From positions 124,001-188,000 of the forward strand of contig FOAY01000006.1 in the NCBI GenBank assembly GCA_900109485.1: a stretch of DNA of 64,000 nt, given 5' to 3'. Of the stretch, positions 62,933 through 64,000 are shown one piece after another. Every line of letters begins with the position of its first letter. Position 1 is the first letter of the stretch. The stretch comes from Kosakonia sacchari (lineage in GTDB: Bacteria; Pseudomonadota; Gammaproteobacteria; Enterobacterales; Enterobacteriaceae). The notes under the pieces were generated by a model. It saw only the letters and a program-made list of their open reading frames with translations. It was not told the DNA's origin and did not search any database. A program made the position numbers and the translations under genes.

Positions 62933-64000
62933 ATGTTACTGGCAGGGGCAATTTTTTTGCTCACTCTGGTGCTGATTATCTGGCAGCCGAAGGGGTTGAG
63001 TATTGGCTGGAGCGCGGTGATTGGCGCCGGGCTGGCAATGGTCTGCGGGGTGATTCACCTCAGTGATATCCCGGTGGTATGGAATATTGTGTGGAACGCG
63101 ACGGCCACCTTTATTGCCGTCATTATTATCAGCCTGTTGCTGGATGAATCCGGCTTTTTCGAATGGGCGGCATTGCATGTTGCCCGCTGGGGAAACGGGC
63201 GCGGTCGGCTTCTGTTCACGTATATTGTATTGCTTGGTGCTGCGGTGGCAGCATTGTTCGCCAATGATGGCGCGGCGCTGATCCTGACGCCGATCGTCAT
63301 CGCCATGCTGCTGGCGCTGGGGTTCAGCAAACGCGCCACGCTGGCCTTTGTGATGGCTGCCGGGTTCATTGCGGATACCGCAAGTATGCCGCTGATTGTC
63401 TCGAATCTGGTCAATATCGTCTCGGCCGATTTCTTCCGGCTCGGATTCAGGGAATATGCTTCGGTGATGGTGCCGGTGGATATCGCGGCGATTATCGCGA
63501 CGCTAATCATGCTGCATCTCTTCTTTCGCCGGGATATTCCGCCGGTGTATGACCTGGAAAAACTGCGGGAACCGGCACTGGCGATTAAAGATCGTGCAAC
63601 ATTCCGCGCCGGTTGGGTTGTTCTGCTGCTGCTTCTGGTCGGTTTTTTTGTGCTGGAGCCGCTGGGCATTCCGGTCAGCGCCATTGCGGCAGTTGGCGCG
63701 CTGATTCTGTTAGCGGTGGCGAAAAAAGGTCACGCCATCAATACCGGGAAAGTGCTGCGCGGCGCACCGTGGCAAATCGTGATTTTTTCGTTGGGGATGT
63801 ACCTCGTCGTCTATGGCTTGCGCAACGCCGGATTAACCGCGTATCTCACCGACATTCTGAATATGCTGGCCGATAAAGGATTATGGGCGACCACGCTGGG
63901 AACGGGGTTCATCACAGCGTTCCTCTCTTCGGTGATGAATAATATGCCGACGGTGCTGGTGGGCGCGCTGGCCATTGATGGCAGTTCGGCAACGGGCGTA
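62933..64000 (+). CDS. arsB: Arsenite/antimonite efflux pump ArsB (3' end outside window)
   Basis: The first 356 codons are present and the frame is open to the window end. Many membrane segments; [46 protein letters not shown] and [18 protein letters not shown] are typical ArsB segments. It exports As(OH)3 as an H+-coupled antiporter, or with ArsA. No arsD or arsA lies between arsR and arsB, so the order is arsRB(C) as on the E. coli chromosome; arsC would be beyond the window. Confidence 0.96.
   Translation, partial: MLLAGAIFLLTLVLIIWQPKGLSIGWSAVIGAGLAMVCGVIHLSDIPVVWNIVWNATATFIAVIIISLLLDESGFFEWAALHVARWGNGRGRLLFTYIVLLGAAVAALFANDGAALILTPIVIAMLLALGFSKRATLAFVMAAGFIADTASMPLIVSNLVNIVSADFFRLGFREYASVMVPVDIAAIIATLIMLHLFFRRDIPPVYDLEKLREPALAIKDRATFRAGWVVLLLLLVGFFVLEPLGIPVSAIAAVGALILLAVAKKGHAINTGKVLRGAPWQIVIFSLGMYLVVYGLRNAGLTAYLTDILNMLADKGLWATTLGTGFITAFLSSVMNNMPTVLVGALAIDGSSATGV

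Noticed and set aside
1-64000. CRISPR array or intact insertion sequence
   Set aside because: No series of regularly spaced direct repeats and no transposase reading frame were seen.

Overview
The window comes from a chromosome of a plant-associated member of the Enterobacteriaceae; gene content suggests Kosakonia or a close Enterobacter relative. This rests on the ybcJ-folD-argU arrangement, an E. coli-like scpA-argK-scpB-scpC-ygfI block, a yoaK homologue, and plant-directed functions (pectate lyase plus KdgM porin, and a LuxR solo of the plant-signal class). The species name is inference.

Layout. 1-2.1 kb: ybcJ (partial), folD, tRNA-Arg(TCT) argU with a near-consensus promoter, and a decayed phage integrase abutting the tRNA. 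2.3-5.4 kb: an OmpR-type two-component system divergent from a MipA/OmpV outer-membrane protein. 5.7-6.9 kb: a small unknown gene and an Hsp20 chaperone whose leader can fold into a fourU-like RNA thermometer. 7.3-16.1 kb: a minus-strand signalling block made of a GGDEF-EAL protein, a chemoreceptor, a FIST-domain sensor, a soluble histidine kinase and two response regulators (one HDOD, one degenerate HD-GYP), resembling NosP-type nitric-oxide/c-di-GMP circuits. 16.6-19.1 kb: a classical autotransporter. 19.6-25.9 kb: the succinate-to-propionate (sleeping beauty mutase) operon and ygfI.

25.9-34 kb is an AT-rich accessory region: an orphan ORF, an H-NS/StpA paralogue, an unknown 97-aa protein, a full-length second BamA, and an orphan FepA-like receptor with a perfect Fur-type palindrome upstream. 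34.3-39.6 kb: LysR/SDR divergent pair, fatty-acid desaturase overlapping a signal-less PhnD-like protein, an old yellow enzyme, and a small protein. 39.8-43.6 kb: PL2 pectate lyase, KdgM, a strongly structured RNA candidate and a LuxR-type regulator.

43.7-51.0 kb is the most notable locus. A LuxR solo carries the W57M and Y61W substitutions typical of plant-responsive solos. It sits beside a proline iminopeptidase gene and is divergent from a complete five-gene peptide ABC importer. Two near-identical 18-bp dyads lie in front of the peptidase and in front of the transporter, which points to one plant-signal-controlled peptide uptake and cleavage regulon.

51-56 kb: LysR/YciI pair, a nucleoside-recognition-domain membrane protein, and many small proteins (YoaK, KTSC, Hha/Cnu-like, 41-aa membrane peptide, YjbE-like). 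56.3-60.1 kb: a second chemoreceptor, a CadC-type DNA-binding protein, a periplasmic unknown and a MarA/SoxS-size AraC regulator. 60.3-62.4 kb: a CusRS/HprRS-like two-component system with TTG starts. 62.5-64 kb: arsR and arsB (truncated by the window end). No CRISPR array, rRNA, intact prophage or intact insertion sequence was seen.
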